A DNA stretch of 64,000 nucleotides from Nemophila menziesii (taxonomy: Eukaryota; Streptophyta; Magnoliopsida; Boraginales; Hydrophyllaceae). The notes beneath the pieces were generated by a model that searched no databases, was not told the origin of the DNA, and saw only the letters and a list, made by a program, of their open reading frames with translations. The DNA lies in NCBI GenBank assembly GCA_029959085.1, contig JARWIR010000176.1, positions 124,001 through 188,000 on the forward strand. The letters run 5' to 3'. The stretch's first letter is position 1; each line of letters starts with the position of its first letter. This document shows, piece by piece, positions 1-13,698 of this stretch. The position numbers and the translations under genes were made by a program.

Positions 1-1253
1 GTTTTAGGTTATTCTCCTTAAAACCATTAGATTCCAAAATGAGTAATCAATTCTCCTAACAAACTGTTTTGAAACCATGATATAAGAGACTCGCTAGAAG
101 ATGGATTATCTGTTTAGATACAAAAGAGAAGCTAATGGGAGAAGCTCTTTTTGATGTAGAAGACTAGAAGCTAGGGTTACAGACACATAATTAGTAACAA
201 GTAAAATGGTAACCGTTGGAAGATACTTGAAAACTAATAGATGAAAGAGCTTTATAGGAAATTTTGAAAAACATAAAATAATCATTAAAACTAATATACC
301 TAGAGATATAAACTCTTTTACTAGGAAGATGAAAAATACTTATAACCCTTATAATATGGACAGAAATCTAAGAAAACACAAGGCAAAAGAATTTTTATGC
401 CATTTGTGAACATTATAAGTTATAAGGCTTTAACATAGGAAAAATAAACACCCAAACTAGCTTACTGATAAATAATATGCAATAGAACTTTAAAGAACCT
501 CAAAATATGACTTAATTTACCCAAATTACACTTGGGTAGATTGTTAAGTGGCAAATTTGTTGTAGCCAAGCCTTCCAGCTAGTAGAAAGAAAAACATATA
601 TTTTCATGATTTATTAATACTAAGGTTATTTTAATTAGGTATATAATATTCTCTCTATTTTTTTTTCAGTTTGAGATTTATCATATAATTACATGGGAGA
701 GATAAAACTTACCAATATCACAACACCTATTGTTCATGATTGTTTAATTTTTTGAAATGACATGACCACCAATCTTTTTCTGTCAAATATATAAATAGTT
801 CAATAAATAATCTATAACATATGCATAAAATAATATAAATATTTTATTGTATTTAATTCTAAGTATAATTTACTAAACTTCAATTAAGTAGAGCAAAAAT
901 AAAAATAAAAAGATAATTTCAATAATATAAATGGTTTATGTATATAATCAAAATTCAAATTTTTATAAATTTCTTATCTTAAATTAGACCTAAAATGGTC
1001 AAATATAAATAAATCATAATTAAAAAGAAAATGGTTTACCGTCTAAATCATACATCTAGGGATGTTGAAATAGATCTTTTTTATTCTCCTTTATTTTATT
1101 CATATGTCCTTTATTCATGGAGAAAAATATCTTAAATTTAAGAAATATATATGTGTAAAAATACTTAGGTGACATTACTTCAAAACTATTTGTTTTTTAA
1201 TAGATATATAAATCCAAAAATAAGAAAATTGAAGAATTTATTATTATAAATTA
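1..1253. other. AT-rich intergenic DNA, nothing recognised
   Basis: No reading frame, RNA gene or repeat that I can recognise on either strand. The sequence is AT-rich with many stops in all frames. It ends where homology to the second copy of the downstream duplicated block begins. Confidence 0.6.
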
Positions 1254-3024
1254 GGTTATAATAAATGATTGTCATTAAACCCTAGACTAACAAGTTTCTT
1301 AAACTAATACTTTTAAATTGTTTTAATTTAACTAAAACTCCTACAAAGTGTACTGACTTAAAAAATATTAAAACTAATGAAGTGGGTGGCACTAACAAGA
1401 CATTGGCAAGAGGTTATGTTGGACTCTTGGTAAAATTATTATTTTTTCTTTTGTTTATAAGGTTTTTTACATGTTTGAACCATATATAAAAGAATTACTC
1501 TTTGGTAACATAATTTGAAGGATAGGTAACTCTAACCAAGATTAGAAAATTCAAATGTATTTTAGTAAAGATATTTATAGAAATGATGAAGAAACTACAT
1601 GTAAAAATAATTTTGGAATACAGAGCACTCACTAAAAAAATATTAAGTCACAGATATAATAAGAATCTCAAAAAATATTATTAGGTAAAATATCATTGTC
1701 AACTATGGAAATTCATGAAATATAATCAATGGGAACTCTGATCATACCCTATTAGATAAAGGTATCTCTTGGAGTCTATATTTCGTGAGAATCATACATA
1801 AATCCTAGTTGAATTTATATAAAGTTCCAAGTTGTCCAACAACAAGGGGACTAATATGCCACTTTCTACCTACTCAAGGGCATTTACCAATGGGGTCTTA
1901 TAATTTTAGATTTGAAGACCCAAAAGTAAACTATCAAAAAGCCTAACACCCATGCAGTCTTTGAAGACCATAGATAAAGATTAGATAATTAATTTTTTTG
2001 TTAATCTGGACCAATGTTTACATACTCATTCTGCTGCCAAAAGAATTGAAAAGCTGCAGAATTAGTATAAAAAATAGAACAACAAAATTTGATCAACTCT
2101 GATTATCCTTTACAAAAAAATATATGAAACATTACAATCAATATTATTATTTGTTAAGAATTACATAATGAAAAAATCAGATTATAGACATTTATCAATC
2201 AAGATTCAATTCATTCACTGATTACAAAGATATACATAATATTTTTTATTCAAGTAAAGCGTATTTATATCTTACCAAAATTATATAATGAGATATTGAA
2301 ATACTGTTGTTGTAGAGAGATTTTTATTTGTAGATAGATATGTATCTTCAAATTTAACCGAGTCTCTGTTTGTTGATAGAGTTTGGACAAGGAAAGGTTG
2401 TTCAAAATGATCTCCCTTCAATGTTGTTCATATAGTTGAGTGATGATTTGTTTGACGCCAATGAGGTATATCTGTGAGAGACAACCTTTTATTTTGTATT
2501 TTCTAAGTATAATTTAAGGAAAAAGTAGAATGAAGATGTTGGAGGATCGAGAAGAAGATCAGCGGCGAGTTAGGGTTGAGAAAAATATAGGTTTGTGGAA
2601 TGAATATATTGATTGGGAATTTTAATATATATAATTTATATAATAAAGATAATTACATATTAGTCCTTCTTTTAAATTTTCTATAATTCTTAGTCATTTT
2701 TTATTTATACTATTAAGATTTTATATTTTGATTTTGGAAAATTCTTCAATCTTCCTACACCAATTATATTAATAAACATACCCCATGTTTTAAACTTGCA
2801 AAAAGTAACTAACATATTAATCTACTGACATGTGTTTTGTTAATAAAATCAATGGTTGTGATATAAATATTGGACCGTCCAATATTGGATGGAAGTCTTA
2901 CCCATTTATTTTGAATGATTTACTTTTAGTCTTGTTAAATTAGTTTTGTTAAATATATATTGCAATGTTTTATTTCAATTTACTAACAATTTTTTTGAAT
3001 CTTATTTTGTTAGCACGTGATAAC

Positions 3025-3758
3025 ATGGCAAACAAAAAAAAAATTGTAAAAGGTTCTAACTATATGATAAAGAAGATATATTATTATGTCATGCTTATGT
3101 TACTATTAGTGGAGATAATAGGAATCAATCATACAAAACCCTGTGGAACCGAATTTACGAGAAATTCATGGAGCTATGTCATGCTTATGTTACTATTGGT
3201 ATGGTGGTGATGCTATTGAGTTATACGATTCAGGGGAAGTGGAGAATTTCATTTTCGATCATTGCTGAAAATATTTAATGGAGGGTCCTAAAAGGATGAT
3301 GAGTCTCGAGAACAATTCTCTAGTTATGAACATGTAACCATGGGGAGAAATTTTGAATGAATTAGGTACTAATTTAACTCCTACTCCATATCAATCTACA
3401 TGTCCATGTCAAATAGAATTAGTTAATCAGGTGGAGTTCTTGCCTAACACACAAACAAATCCTACAAAATCTATGCCCATGGGAATAAAAAAGGAGAAGG
3501 CCATTGTAGGATAGAATTTAGTTGAAAGACAAGAAAAAGAGGATTGACTTATAAAATTCCAAGAAGTTTATATAAATAATCAAGGTATAATGATAATGAA
3601 GATAAAATTGCCGACAAACAAATGTTAAGGAAGGAGAAGGTGGGTAATACATAAAAACAATCATTATTTAAAGATTATCCATGTCTAGTAGTGAACTATT
3701 AAAAGATGATGAATACCATTTCGAAATGACACCACGAACCCGAAGATTTATAAAATAA
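3025..3758 (+). pseudogene. PIF/Harbinger ORF1-like (Myb/NAM-associated type) pseudogene, copy 1
   Basis: In plant PIF/Harbinger elements ORF1 encodes a DNA-binding partner of the transposase. Here the readable pieces, in different frames, are a start MANKKKIVKGSNY, a segment FDHC.KYLMEGPKRMMS resembling the 'FDHCW..L...PKW' core, a segment SMPMGIKKEKAIVG resembling the conserved 'RP.G.KKAK' motif, and an end ELLKDDEYHFEMTPRTRRFI before a stop. Stops and frameshifts separate them. Compared with copy 2 about 190 bp is missing from the middle, and a 25-bp direct repeat (TATGTCATGCTTATGTTACT, at about 3086 and 3175) flanks the altered part. The assignment rests on motif memory and on the neighbouring transposase. 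Confidence 0.55.
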
Positions 3759-4077
3759 TTTTTTCCTTTATTTATATTTTTAGCCTATGTGTATTAATAT
3801 TAAAATGTAATGTTTTTATATAACATTGTAATGTTTTATTTATCTATTTTAGTGAGCTTTACTTTCTAACTATTACTTTTTTAAGATATTTTTAAGTATT
3901 AAGTCTTAAAATTATATAATTGATATAATGACATTATAGATAATAATGACTATAAAAATGACTTTAGAACACACACATTGAAAATACAAAAACAATATTA
4001 TTATATTTACAAAAATTACATGAATTAAATTTACATGAAATTAAATTACACAAATTGATTTTATGTGAGTTGAATCG

Positions 4078-5150
4078 TCAATTCTCGTATCGGCTTTCGT
4101 TCCACACATTTGCAATAAGATCATTTCGGAGCTGAAAGTAAGCTACATAATCATTGACATGAGGGTTATTCCTGAGACAGTAATGGTTATTTTGTTTGAA
4201 GTTAACACAACATCAGCTGACATGCTATAGTACCGTGACATATCATCGACATAGTCATCACTATTCACTTAATCATCTGTTGAAGAATTATACAGGTTTT
4301 CATAATTTTACTAAGATAATTTTGCTTCTAAAAAACAGAAAGCCCTTTAAGAATTTGCCATTTTATATGAAAAAATCCAAAATCCATTTAAACATCCATT
4401 AATTATTCCACTTGCTTCTATTTTAACTCATTTTATTAAACATTTAATAGATTGAACAAGGATGGCACAACTAGAAAATATACCATCATCGAGGTAATAT
4501 CACTTTTTGTACTCTCTACCGTTAACTATGTATTAAATAGGCATTTTTAAACCAACAAGAATATCATCAAATATTGGTGAAGTGTATAGTATGTTAAGAT
4601 CATTAGACGCACACATTGGGCCAAAGTACAAATGCTGGATCAAAGTGTTTTACATTTCTACAAATTCCAGTATGATTGTCGGTTTACCATATTGTTATGT
4701 TTATGCGTGTGAAAATATTTTCTACCCATAATGCACGCAGTCCATACTTACAAATTTTTTGAAAAAGCTGTCCGCCGTCTTTCCTTAGTAACCTTACAAT
4801 ATTAGTATTGTTAGGTAGACGAAAATATTTAATAGTGTATATTGAATTGACAGCACAATATAATTTTGTAAGTCCCTGTAAAGACGAAGAGTTGGATATA
4901 TTTAAACATTCGTCAATCAGATATAAGGTTTTTCTGTATGCAAGCATATGCAAGGCGGATGTCATCTTGATTTCTCGTGATTAACCTATCTTACCCACTA
5001 TGTTTGGAGTTTCTCTAAAGTATTTTGAAAAATGAATTATATCGCCTAGAATTCTCAAAAACATTGGATGTCTTATTTGGTACTACGACCTAAATCATCA
5101 CTTGAATATAATGACTGCCAACGAGAAATTAATTTATAAGTTTGTTATAT
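4078..5150 (-). pseudogene. PIF/Harbinger DDE transposase pseudogene (HARBI1-like nuclease), copy 1
   Basis: Read on the minus strand, successive frames give the family's landmarks in the right order: MFLRILGDI and a YF...VGKIG segment; MTSALHMLAYRKTLYLIDEC (compare 'AIRMLAYG...DEY'); YFRLPNNTNIVRLL (compare 'YLR.PN..DIARLL'); SMDCVHYG, with the first catalytic Asp at 4740-4742; CASNDLNILYTSPIFDDIL, with the second Asp; VNGREY and YYLDDGI; then DV.MDFGFFHIKWQILKG, where the catalytic Glu of 'DVERAFG' is replaced by a stop at 4388-4390; KIMKTCIILQQMI; and FQLRNDLIANVWN near the C-terminus. At least one frameshift lies between the LPNN and SMDC blocks. It is convergent with the ORF1 remnant. 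The family call is firm and the gene is dead. Confidence 0.85.
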
Positions 5151-5980
5151 GTACCTACTTGATATTTGTTTTTAGAGATCGTTGTCCCAATGTACCACCA
5201 TGTATATGTTTTCTTTTTTTTTTCTACATTTGCATAGAGTTTTTTTAACTTGATCACGACTATCTTCTATATGACCTTAGACCATTTCAACTAAGGATAA
5301 ACTTGATGAGGTATATGATCCTTGATATACCTTTTTAGTTATATAGATTGATGATGGAGGAAAATGTGATTATGAACTTATAATAGGCTTGGTATATATA
5401 ATGTAAGAGGGTGACATGAATCAAAGATTTTCAAGATTACAATTTGAGATTGAATAAAAAAAATATAATCGAACAAGATATACTATAGCTACACAAATTA
5501 GTATATGAATATGGCTAATGAAAAGATTAATTCTCCTTCTAATGGCACTTCTAAGTGAAAAAAGACCAAATGATCGGGTTTTTTTACAGGTATATGTTTT
5601 TTTAGCTATGTCAATTGATCGGGTTCTAAGACACCACCTTATTTATTTTGGACCCAAACCCTGATCGGCATTAATTTAGAGAGTTATTGATAAAGGTAAA
5701 CAGAGACAAGAATTTGATTTGAAGATTTAAAGATATATATGGATGAAGGAGATAACAATTTAATTCGGTCGAATTGCGATTCAAGAAATTTGGGCGTGAA
5801 GATGGTGTTTAATTGGCAAATTTAAAGATGAAAACGTAAAAAGAGATGGATAAAAGAGAGTAAAGAGAAAGGCGACACAGAAGAAGGGTATAAAATAGTG
5901 ACAAGTTATAGTTTTCTTAGAGATTATATATAAGAATAATTTATTATTTAATTAATTACATTAGAGCTCATATGGTAATC

Positions 5981-8736
5981 AACAATACATTATTTTTTGT
6001 CGAAATGTCATAATCAACAATATTGAGCTGAAATATTAAAAGTATAAACAAAATTGATTAGTACTCATTATAAAATTATAATTCAATGAACTTTAAATTA
6101 ATTAGAGAGCTTTAATAAAAATAAAATAGCTATAAATTTAAAAAATATTTTAACACTAATCCTTCAACAAATTTATAATTAATTCACAATTCAAAATTTT
6201 GTATGATATAAATCTGATATATTCTAGAGTTTAATTTTAGTTTCATCAATCAGTAATATGTTTTATAGTCTTATATTACATATTAAATTACTTGTCAAAC
6301 TTAATTACCTTTAAGCAGCAAAACATCTAATCAAATTTCATTTTCTGTTATATATATATGATTAATTATTTGGAATTGTTAAAAAATTTGATGTTGGTGA
6401 GTCTAATATCATCAACTAGCTTACTAATCTTGAATCTTTAATGGGCCTTAGTATTATCAAACAAATTATGAACTTTATCTATCTTGATATAATATTTGTG
6501 GACCTTAGTGTAATCAAAGCAATTAAAGTTATGGCATGTAAGAAGGCTAAATCCATGGGTTTCTTTTACATTACAAGTTCAACTATATATTATACAAAAA
6601 ATTCTAGTATCACTTGGGTAAGAATATTCTATAATAATTTTGAGGAGAGATTGGATTTTAAACTCTTTAACAATAACAATATTGTTCTAATTCCCACGAA
6701 AGAGGTCATACAAATTCTAAGCGATTTTAGCTAATAATTTGTGTCAATATCTACTAAAAAGTTATCTCCATGGTATTGTACTCATAAAGAATATGTTAAT
6801 GTAAGAACTAGTGTATCCAACCCAAATGGCTTTCATCCAAAAAAGATTCATCATTAATTGTGTGATCATTTTCCATGAACCTCAATATAAATTAAGAGGA
6901 TGAGCCCTAAGAAAAATAATTTGAATGATAAATGAGATTTTATTGTACAATTTCTCTTAAAATTAGTGTTATGGATTGTGAAATTTGTGTCAATTGTATC
7001 AAACTTATTCATTTTCCTTTGCTTCTACCCAGCTATGGAAACTCGTCAAGGAGTCCTTTTGTCAATTTATATATTCCATATTGCAACCCATGCTCTAACT
7101 AGTATGCTTAATACTGAAATTGAGAAAGAACACTTAAAGGATTATGTATCGACATGTTCTGCTCCAACCTTATCCTATTTAATTTTTGCATAAGATTTCA
7201 TTTTTTTCTCAAAAGAAACATACTTATTCAAATTACCTTTATGAGGTCATCTATAATATTTATTGCAGCCCGTAAATCTTCGTATCTCAACAAGTTTCTC
7301 ATATAGTTCAAAACTTCTCTGTCATGTTTTGTTAAGCTCAACTATTACCCCATTAACGCAGTTAGTTCGAACAGAAAAGAGATAATGCTCAAGGCAAAAG
7401 TTTTTATTTTTATTTGAAATTGTAAATTTTTGTAATTTTTTTCAATAGGAGTGTAGTAATTGTTTTATTTATTTAGTCAATATTTTTATAATGTTATATT
7501 AATAATAACATTATTCGTTTAATCTCTTTCTCGATGTAATTTTTTGTCGCTTTGAAAATTTATGTTATTGCTCGGTATGTTATTACTGACTTAGTCAGTG
7601 TAAGTGTAAATTTTTTAATGTTGAAATTATACGCAGTCTTAGACATTGAGCATATTTGGCTTAATATCAAACACATAAAATATTGTCCAGTGTCAAAATC
7701 TCGGTAAGTGCTAAAATAATGCACTGTAGATACTCAGTGTCACTTCTTCTTCTTATATATAGTTATAATATTTAATTTATATGAATACTAGATAACTTAA
7801 AATTTCATTACTAACATTTCTTGTGTATAATTTTTTTTATTTGGTCATTATTGTAAAATTATTTAACTTCTAAATATTGTTCACTTTGGATACATGAATC
7901 TAGAAAAAACCGAGATCAAAAGGATTTCATCCCAAGATCTATTAGTCTATTCCAAAAGTACCTTTGACATAAAGTTTTCGTCTATGAAATAGACTGCTCA
8001 TGTAGAACCTTACATCCTAATAGAATCTCCCAAACTAATGTTGCATGTATCTAGACATTTTAATCCGAACTAGTCTAAAAGCATCCAACTAAAGATGAAC
8101 GTATCCTAACATATAAACCCAAACCTTGTTTCGATTTCAGTATACATAACTTCTCGTAAGCCATGAATGAATTTTCTGATTCTTCGATGAGTCTAAAAGA
8201 AAATATTTAATAATATAGGTTGGATTTAAGTTCCACACACAGTAATCAAGATTTACATGCTCTACCAAAGATAAAAAAAATTTCCAACTCTTAATATCGC
8301 TCCTATGCCATCATTGGTTTTCTAAAAGAACGATTGAGGTAGCGGTTACATGCAAATCACACATTCTCCGTAGGTTTATAGACCATTACAAGTAGTAAAA
8401 CAGTAACTTAATAATCACAACATGGATTGTCTTACTAATTATCTAAATTAAATAAAGAGGTTGCAATATTCAAGAAAGTAACTAAACATACAAACTAAAA
8501 TAGTTGATGATTTTTACTAACTACTAATGACTTAATATTATTAACTAATAACAAACCTAAAGAATATAAGATAGTGTTGATGATGGATATGCGTACTGGG
8601 AACGATTCGTTCATTCCTACGTTTTGTGATAACTTGAGAAGTCTATGTGGGAAAGAAAAACTAAGAATACCATTAAAGTCTCTTAGTTTGTTGGTAAGAA
8701 GCTTCTGATCAAGATAATCACAAAGTGTTCTACAAG
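5981..8736. other. Unrecognised flank of the transposon, duplicated at 19994-22749
   Basis: AT-rich DNA co-duplicated with the element. It contains two plus-strand open frames, 6441-6734 (97 codons) and 6966-7193 (75 codons, hydrophobic N-terminal half). Neither resembles a family I know. Their preservation in the second copy is explained by the near-identity of the duplication, so it is not evidence of coding. I do not call them genes. Confidence 0.6.
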
Positions 8737-10460
8737 GTATTTTGAAAGAGGTTTTGATAGTGATAAAACATTTAAAACTTTATAAACACCTTTTTAGATA
8801 ACTTGTGTTCAGTGTGAAACTATCCCTAAACAAAAGTGTACACATCATAATGATAACGAACATTAGACGGAGCCACACATAATTATTTTGTGTTTACTTT
8901 ACAGACTTGCATATCATAGAACTTGAATCCATTGTATAAAAATTATACAAATACGTTTATCTATCAATTTTTAATTACAAATAAATACACACAATCTATT
9001 CACCCCGTCATCTATATTATGCTTAGGAACTAACACGACGCTGCCCTATAAAATATGTGTGATATACTATATCAGCTGATATAGGATACTAAGAGAGTTA
9101 GCTAAACCCCCTTTAACCACTTCAAGAATGGATGCTTCATTACATTCATTTAGGTCAAGACCGCATTATTTGACAAACTTGTTGTGATTCAATGATTGAT
9201 GGGAGGTAAAACAATAATTGTATATGGCCTCTGAAAATGTGAATCAAGGATGTTGCTTTTTAGGAATTAAATTATATATTTTGCAAACAAAGAGAAAGAA
9301 TAAAGCTGGTAAGGACATGGCAATACATAATCATTTAAGAGTTTCCACTCAATTTCTCTATAAACATACTAGTTAGAGCTTGAGTAGCCATATGAAAAAG
9401 GTAAAGTGACTAAGAGTTTCCTTGACGAGTTTCAGTTGACGAGCAGAAGAAAGGGTGAATAAATCCGTTTTGTGTGATACAATTGATACAAATTCATAAT
9501 TCAATTTATCTAATTTGAACATAAGTTATGCAATAGAATTTAATTCATCATTCAGCTGCTTTCTGTTGGGGTTCATTCTCTTAATTTTATTTTGAGATTC
9601 ATGGACAATGATTACACTATCAATGATTTCTCTTATTTTGATGAAAGCCGTTTCGATTGGAAATACTAGTTTCAACATTAACACATTAATTATAAGCACC
9701 AATATCTTTAAGATAACTGTTTAGAAGAATTAACCAAACTTATTGGTCCTTAATCGTCTAGACATTTTGGGGCCTCTTCTTTAAAATTCAAACAATGAGG
9801 ATATTGTTAAAGATTTCAAAATCTAAACATTCTTAGAGAATATTTGAACCCTATAATTTTATCACCCAAATTATATATATACTATAAATTTTGGTAAGAT
9901 ATATAGTTAATTAAGAGTAGCTCCAAGGTTCTAGCCTTCGTATATTCTATAGATTTAACAAATTCTATTTTATAAATTTAGGATATAAAAAGACGTATAA
10001 GGTCCACAACTGGTTTGATGACAACAGACCCATCAAAGGTTGAAGATTAGAAATTCGGGCAATAGGCTTATTAAAGATTGAAAATAAGCAACCTGGACCA
10101 GGCATCCATCTTAACAATTCCAAACCATCACATATATATACTAGGTATTGCCCGTGTCTGAAAACACTTCGTGGAAAAAATAAATCAATTAATCGTAATT
10201 TCGGAAATCACATGAGGAGGTATAGTTCTCTTGCTCTATTTGAACTGTTGAAGTTAATGAACTACCTATATTGGTTGTGTGTGATTTGGTAAATTTGTAA
10301 CTCGTAAATAAGAAAATTAAAATCTTCAACTACAATAACAATAAGAATAAATAAATCAATAATTAAATATTTGATATATGCAACTCTTAATTGCAGTATT
10401 GGTCCATGTTATCATGCGATTATAAATGAATTTAAGTAAATATAATAGATTGTGCAAAAC

Positions 10461-10563
10461 TAAATAGTAGTATAAACTTACGATTAAGGTGTGAAAGAAT
10501 TTTACAGCGTCTCTTATAAACTTTTAATATCATGCCTCAATCGTAAGTTTATACTACTATTTA
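10461..10563. repeat. 33-bp inverted repeat with 37-nt loop (MITE- or hairpin-like)
   Basis: The left arm 10461-10493 starts TAAATAGTAGTATAAACTTA. The right arm 10531-10563 is its reverse complement with three mismatches. Diverged direct repeats flank the hairpin: one motif with TTAATTGCA, ATTGGTCC and ATGAATTTAAGTAA lies at about 10388-10457 and again at about 10561-10630. The structure could be a small MITE inside a local duplication or a hairpin RNA source. Nothing indicates transcription. Confidence 0.7.
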
Positions 10564-13500
10564 ATTGCAACATTGGTCCCGAAAGATACTTGGGCTAAAA
10601 TGAATTTAAGTAAGTATAATAGATTATGCAAAATTCATAATTGAATCATATATAAAAAAGTAAAAATCAATCTATTAGTTATATATAAAAGTTGTTACAA
10701 ATCATTTAGAAATTTATTTATCATTTCCGCAAATCATGGAATTATAAATTGGTGGATATGTATTTTGGTCATTTCAATTAGCCTCTGAAGCAATTATAAT
10801 GCAAATGTCAAACCAACTTCTTCTAGCCGAATAATCCGGTCAATGAGACTATACCAGGCGTGCATAAAAGAGGTACATGTGATATTTTTTTTGTGGATGG
10901 GTAAGGCAGTAAAACATAAAAAACCTATTAATTAACCGATGCCTAAATTCGAGAACTGAATCAACATGGTGTCCATGTTAACGAAGAGTTTGGATACCCT
11001 GTGTCTGGTCTCTTTCGCTAGAAGATCGGGTCCTGTTAATCCACATATTAGGAAAAAAATTTAATAAGCTCAAATGTTATACAACAGGTTTTAAACAAAA
11101 TATAATGTTACCCAATTTTTTAATAAATAATTTACTAAAATGAGCACCGCACACCCCCAATTATATTTAAAATGCATAGCAGTAGGATATCTTTTAGTTT
11201 ATATAACGAAATGGCGACGCTTATGCACTGCAGTACACGGTTCCTTCATGATTTTGAAAATTACTTATTGAGTTAAATATAAGACCGTTTAGCCCGAACT
11301 CACTTTAAATCTGTAAACAAACAGACTTCCAAAAATTATTTGAAAAAAATACATATCTGAGTCAAAAGAAGCAACTCTTTGATAAAAGGAACTACATGAA
11401 GCCTACACCAGTAAATTCAATTAAAATGTTTATAATATGATCCATAAAGTATTAATTAACTACCAAGTTGCCACAACTTTTCGTTAGTACACAAATTTGA
11501 CATATTCTAACCTCTAAATTCTTTAAACTTGTAAAGCTATCGACTTGTCTAAACTCTTAGCATGTTATAAAACTAATCAATTATAAAAAAACTTTAACAT
11601 GGAAGGTAGCATGAGATTAAATGTCAAATTCATGGAATGTAACATAACTGCACATTCCTAACATTGCCGTGATTGAAAGTTGAGAACAACTAAAGTCTCT
11701 CTCGTTCTATATATACTTGAGATTGCTAACACTGAAGCTCGGCTTCACTCTTATCGATTTCTTCTCCTTGCATGCTATCTGACAATAATGATAAAACTTG
11801 TAGTTGAGTACAACAGTAACTAACCTTGTACTTTTATTGATCATGTCATTCATGTCTATGTTTGTGTTTAGGCCTTAAGTTGGATCTTCAGGATGTTCTT
11901 GTTGGTGTATCTGTGCACTTGAATAATCATTCTCAGCTTAGTTCCTTTTTCCATATTTTTTCCTTTTACTAGAAAGTTAAGACTCACATTTTCTTTAGTC
12001 GCTTCTTATTTTTTGAGTGATTATAAACATATTTTCTCCAATAGGTTATAAGACAACGAGAAACATATATATTAAATAGATTTAATAAGGGAAGAACTAA
12101 AGAAGATAGAATGATTGTGGATAGAATCCTATGTCAAGGGTAATCCAATATTTCGAGTAGTATAAAGATTAGCCGAACGAAAAACATATCTATATATTTA
12201 GCGAAGGAAGGGAATATCTTAACACGATGTATAAACAATAATATTATAATACGGGCCTGAAACAAGATTATATGTGCAACCATTACAAGTCTAATCCGCA
12301 CACCCTATAAACTTCATGAATGGAGCAAGAGGGTCTAAACATAGAAAATTTATACAGCACATTTTTGTACATCTTCTATTTTTCTATTATAAATATATTC
12401 TGGCAATTACACATCGAATAATATCCATATTTCTAGAATATTAAGATGATCGTAGAACATTATAGTAATTTTGAGCATCGGAGTGCCTATGCGTACAAGG
12501 GTCTTGGCATGGTTTTCGATTTCAGAATACCTCAAATACATCAAATACACTTAGTAAAACAAAGTAGCAAAAAGGTACGTGGGTATACTCGATAAATAGT
12601 TCCCTTACAATCATTATCGTTGACACTTTTCTTCTCCCTCTTTTTGTTATGGTTATGGACTTATATACCAAAATGAAAAGAAGGTGATATGCAGTTTATC
12701 TTGTATGTATCACTTGGTGTCGTCTCTTGTAAAGAGTTCGGTTACCCTTTAGCTTCCACATTGGTTTGAAGCGATCGGCAAGGAATTTGGCGTGGTAGAT
12801 GCATATCAAAGTAACAAATTTCACATCTGTATATCAGAGAAGATCTCACGTGATAATGAGGAATGGTTAACTAGAAAAGAATAATGTAACTTCACATATA
12901 TGATTTGTTCACAACTTGATTCCGGTGGATGGACTGTACATTATGGCTATGTAGGAACCAACTAAGTAAGTTGAGACTTATACTCCCTCTAGGTTGGAAG
13001 TGGTTCTTTTTTGCACATATACATTGGGGGTACATATTAAATATTTGTTCATTCTTACTATGTTAAATATCTATGTTAGCACCTCCATGCATATAGCAAG
13101 AAGGTAAAGCGATATGGGTGTACCCTTTTCTTAAGCCCCTTACACATTTAAGATACTAAGACTATAAGTTAAAAAAATAAATTTTTTTTAAAAATGTTTT
13201 AATGGATAGGAATTTAAGCATGATTAAAATGGTGATATACACCTTTCTGGAAGTAGAAATAAAAAAATCAAAAAACCCCATTATAGCTCTCATCATGAAG
13301 AAATGTCCAAACACCTTGGAATTTCTTAATTATACATGCAAGGGATAATTTTATTTAAATGAAATAATTAGTTTAACAAATATCGTCGGTAAAATATGAG
13401 TTTATAGGACAAGTGAAGTTTTAAATATCTCATTCATTATATTATAATAAAGGTTTAGATTAGTAGGTTGAATGCACTTGATTTTTTATAAATTAAAAAT

Positions 13501-13698
13501 TTAGAATTATGTTAGATAAAAAAAGAAAATATATATATAGATCGGAATGGTGTGAGAGAGTGAAAGGAAGATATAGGATTATTGTGTAAATTTGAGCCCA
13601 ATTATTTTTTTGTGACGCGAGATTGAAATACTTGAAAATCTTTTTGTTTGTTTTTTTAACAGTTGATATGTTACTGGATTATATGGGTTGAGATTTAT

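Larger units (their letters stand above)
1254..5980. mobile_element. PIF/Harbinger-like DNA transposon remnant, copy 1 (left end missing)
   Basis: The remnant carries an ORF1-like pseudogene (plus strand) and a DDE transposase pseudogene (minus strand), the two-gene content typical of plant PIF/Harbinger elements. Its right terminal inverted repeat is present at about 5609-5980, ending CATATGGTAATC. The matching left repeat, present in copy 2 at 14565-14935, is absent: homology starts just inside the position where it should lie. The element is immobile by itself because its transposase is broken by stops, frameshifts and loss of a catalytic residue. Confidence 0.75.
1254..8736. repeat. Large direct duplication, copy 1
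   Basis: This block recurs at 14993-22749 in the same orientation. It begins with a stretch containing ATTAAACCCTAGACTAAC (also at about 15011) and ends at the shared TGTTCTACAAG. From the left edge to about 5.4 kb the copies differ by many substitutions and indels. From about 5.5 kb to 8736 they are nearly identical at a constant offset of 14,013 bp: the stretches I compared differ by isolated single bases, such as C/G near 5578 and G/A near 6654. The block contains a dead transposon (to 5980) plus 2.76 kb of flanking DNA. Confidence 0.9.

Noticed and set aside
2965..3210. 81-codon plus-strand frame containing YVMLMLLLV twice
   Set aside because: The hydrophobic repeats are a by-product of the 25-bp direct repeat in the ORF1 remnant, not a membrane protein.
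6441..6734. 97-codon open frame conserved at 20454-20747
   Set aside because: Its conservation follows from near-identity of the duplicated segment; composition is Ile/Asn/Phe-rich as expected from AT-rich noncoding DNA, and no domain is recognisable.
6966..7193. 75-codon frame with a hydrophobic N-terminus, repeated at 20979-21206
   Set aside because: It is tempting as a small membrane protein, but there is no family match, no convincing promoter, and only a recent duplicate for comparison.
9068..9083. 16-bp perfect palindrome TATATCAGCTGATATA
   Set aside because: Isolated, AT-rich and short; no surrounding structure suggests a function.
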